A stretch of DNA of 7,033 bases from JACZXQ01 sp036986155 (GTDB lineage Bacteria > Gemmatimonadota > Gemmatimonadetes > Longimicrobiales > Gaopeijiaceae). Shown here one piece after another: positions 6,112 to 7,033 of the stretch. The translations under genes were made by a program, and so were the position numbers. How positions within the stretch are numbered: position 1 is the first letter of the stretch; each line of letters begins with the position of its first letter. The notes beneath the pieces are model-generated. The model was not told the origin of the DNA and did not search any database. It was given only the letters and a program-made list of their open reading frames with translations. Location: assembly GCA_036986155.1 (NCBI GenBank), contig BTRA01000147.1, positions 1 through 7,033 on the forward strand, written 5' to 3'.

Positions 6112-6120
6112 AAAAGTCGG

Positions 6121-7033
6121 ATGTTGAAGCGACTCAAGTTTCTCGCGCTCGGACTCGCGCTGGTGCTGCCTCTGGCGGCATGCAACGACGACGAGCCTGC
6201 ACCGCCCCCGGTGGTGCCGCCTGCAACAGGTAATATCTCGGGTGCGGCGCTCATCGAGGGCAGCGCGCTGCCTGGCGCGACGATCGCGATCGCCGGCCCG
6301 CAGGCTAGCACTGCGGTAACCGACGCGGCTGGTGCGTATTCGTTCACTGGCGTTCCGGTCGGGGCCTACACGGTCACGATTTCCGGCGGCCCGTCGGACA
6401 TTACGTTCGCGGTCAGCACGGTCAGCGTAACGGTGGCAGGCGGTGGTACCGCTACGGCCGACTTCGCCGGTACGTACATTCGTACGGCAGCGCTCGGCGT
6501 TTCCGTGACCGTCGACAGTGGTGACGGCCCAGAGGGCGCCGCCAGTGTGCCGATCACGGTTACCGGCACCGAGGCTTTCGCCGCCCAGACCGACGCGGCC
6601 GGTACGTTCACCTTCTCCGGCATCCGCAAGGGCACGTACACGGTAGAGATCGATGTGTCCGGCCTCAGCAACAACGTCGTTATCGCGACGGTTCAGGGTC
6701 CGATCAGCGTGGACGTCGGCCAGGCGGTCGTGTTGACGTTCGCCGGTGCCGTTCCGCGTGAACCGACGGTCAGCATCTCGACGACCACTCAGGTTTCCGG
6801 CGGTGGCCCGGGCGGTATCCTTCCGGGACTTCCGATCAACCCGAGCGCCGTTTTGGGCGTGATTTCCTTCACGATCACCCACGACTCCGGTGATGACACT
6901 GCCACTCGTTTGGCGCTGCTCCTCAACGATGTCGAGGTCGACTTCCAGACCTTCTCCTCCACCGCTGTTGCTGGGCTCGAGGGGCCCGCGCGCACGCCTG
7001 GCGATCCGGTCGTGTTCACGGTGAACACCGCTG
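6121..7033 (+). CDS. Secreted lipoprotein with tandem carboxypeptidase-regulatory-like/Ig-like modules, 5' part
   Basis: An open frame of 304 codons runs from a well-supported ATG (AGGAG nine bases upstream) off the right edge without a stop. The N-terminus is a lipoprotein signal peptide: MLKRLK, a hydrophobic stretch (7-19) and the lipobox LAAC with Cys21 as the lipidated residue. It is followed by Asn-Asp-Asp-Glu and a proline-rich spacer (26-35). Next come two related beta-rich modules of about 90 residues (about 37-122 and 123-211), with a shared block at 67-85 and 157-175 resembling carboxypeptidase-regulatory-like or other transthyretin/Ig-like folds. A different Ser/Thr/Gly-rich region (216-304) may begin another Ig-like domain. 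The protein should be anchored in the outer membrane or periplasm. Asn at +2 is not the classic Asp inner-membrane retention signal of E. coli. The precise function is unknown: adhesion, extracellular matrix or polysaccharide binding are options. It is probably sigma54-dependent, unlike its housekeeping neighbours. Confidence 0.85.
   Translation, partial: MLKRLKFLALGLALVLPLAACNDDEPAPPPVVPPATGNISGAALIEGSALPGATIAIAGPQASTAVTDAAGAYSFTGVPVGAYTVTISGGPSDITFAVSTVSVTVAGGGTATADFAGTYIRTAALGVSVTVDSGDGPEGAASVPITVTGTEAFAAQTDAAGTFTFSGIRKGTYTVEIDVSGLSNNVVIATVQGPISVDVGQAVVLTFAGAVPREPTVSISTTTQVSGGGPGGILPGLPINPSAVLGVISFTITHDSGDDTATRLALLLNDVEVDFQTFSSTAVAGLEGPARTPGDPVVFTVNTA
6229..6753 (+). repeat. Two tandem ~90-residue protein modules
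   Basis: Inside the lipoprotein gene, residues 37-122 and 123-211 are diverged copies of one module. The best block is TDAAGAYSFTGVPVGAYTV (67-85) against TDAAGTFTFSGIRKGTYTV (157-175), identical at 11 of 19 positions and offset by exactly 90 residues. The module ends also align (DFAGTYIR against TFAGAVPR), offset by 92 because of a two-residue insertion in copy 2. DNA identity is moderate, so the duplication is old or under diversifying change. Confidence 0.75.

Larger units (their letters stand above)
5790..6120. other. 331-base intergenic regulatory region
   Basis: No credible gene lies between fbp and the lipoprotein gene. The stretch holds, in order, a 10-base palindrome CAGGCGCCTG (5791-5800) just after the fbp stop, nested inverted repeats (5862-5921), an AT-rich segment (about 5930-5972) with the palindrome TAATTGAATTA (5934-5944), a strong sigma54-type promoter (5989-6004), and a leader of about 106 bases ending in a Shine-Dalgarno. 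The palindrome after fbp lacks a following T-run, so I do not call it a rho-independent terminator. The same seven-base words ATTGTGG (5985, 6035) and GGCACGC (5990, 6021) each occur twice around the promoter. Confidence 0.7.

Noticed and set aside
5790..6120. Riboswitch, mobile-element end or attachment site in the intergenic region
   Set aside because: No known riboswitch core, terminal inverted repeat with target duplication, or tRNA-linked direct repeat was recognised.
6073..6882. 269-codon antisense frame opposite the lipoprotein gene
   Set aside because: The + strand frame has a Shine-Dalgarno, signal peptide, lipobox and repeats, while the antisense product is Arg/Asp-rich low-complexity sequence.

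Overview
This is a GC-rich bacterial chromosomal window in which every well-supported gene lies on the + strand. In order it holds the 3' end of panC (pantothenate synthetase), a complete miaB (tRNA methylthiotransferase), a small two-helix membrane protein of the LapA/DUF1049 type, a complete comEC (DNA-uptake channel with a C-terminal metallo-beta-lactamase domain), a complete class I fructose-1,6-bisphosphatase gene (fbp), a 331-base regulatory gap, and the 5' part of a gene for a secreted lipoprotein with tandem Ig-like modules that runs off the right edge. The gene families, high GC, GTG starts and weak Shine-Dalgarno sequences suggest a free-living Gram-negative bacterium. A Gemmatimonadota-like lineage would fit, but this is a guess from general character; there is no rRNA or other phylogenetic marker in the window.

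The left two thirds (1-4688) is a compact block of housekeeping genes. miaB and the LapA-like gene overlap by four bases (GTGA), and comEC follows after 28 bases. miaB has only one usable start codon. It has no well-placed Shine-Dalgarno, and a promoter-like pair sits so close that the message might be leaderless. fbp appears to have its own sigma70-type promoter (TTGACC, 17 bases, TATATC), whose -35 box overlaps the comEC stop codon. fbp would therefore be transcribed separately from the competence and RNA-modification genes. The encoded FBPase keeps all catalytic residues but has substitutions at the classical AMP-inhibition site.

The right part is the most interesting. The gap 5790-6120 contains a near-perfect sigma54 (-24/-12) promoter, TGGCACGCGGCTTGCT at 5989-6004. 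Upstream of it lie an AT-rich stretch and, at about -153 to -94 from the predicted start, a nested set of inverted repeats. That layout is typical of an enhancer-activated sigma54 promoter. It reads into a lipoprotein gene starting at 6121 with a good AGGAG ribosome binding site, a lipobox ending in Cys21, a proline-rich spacer and two tandem modules of about 90 residues. The arrangement suggests a surface or periplasmic lipoprotein made on demand under control of an enhancer-binding protein. No mobile element, CRISPR array, tRNA or rRNA was found.
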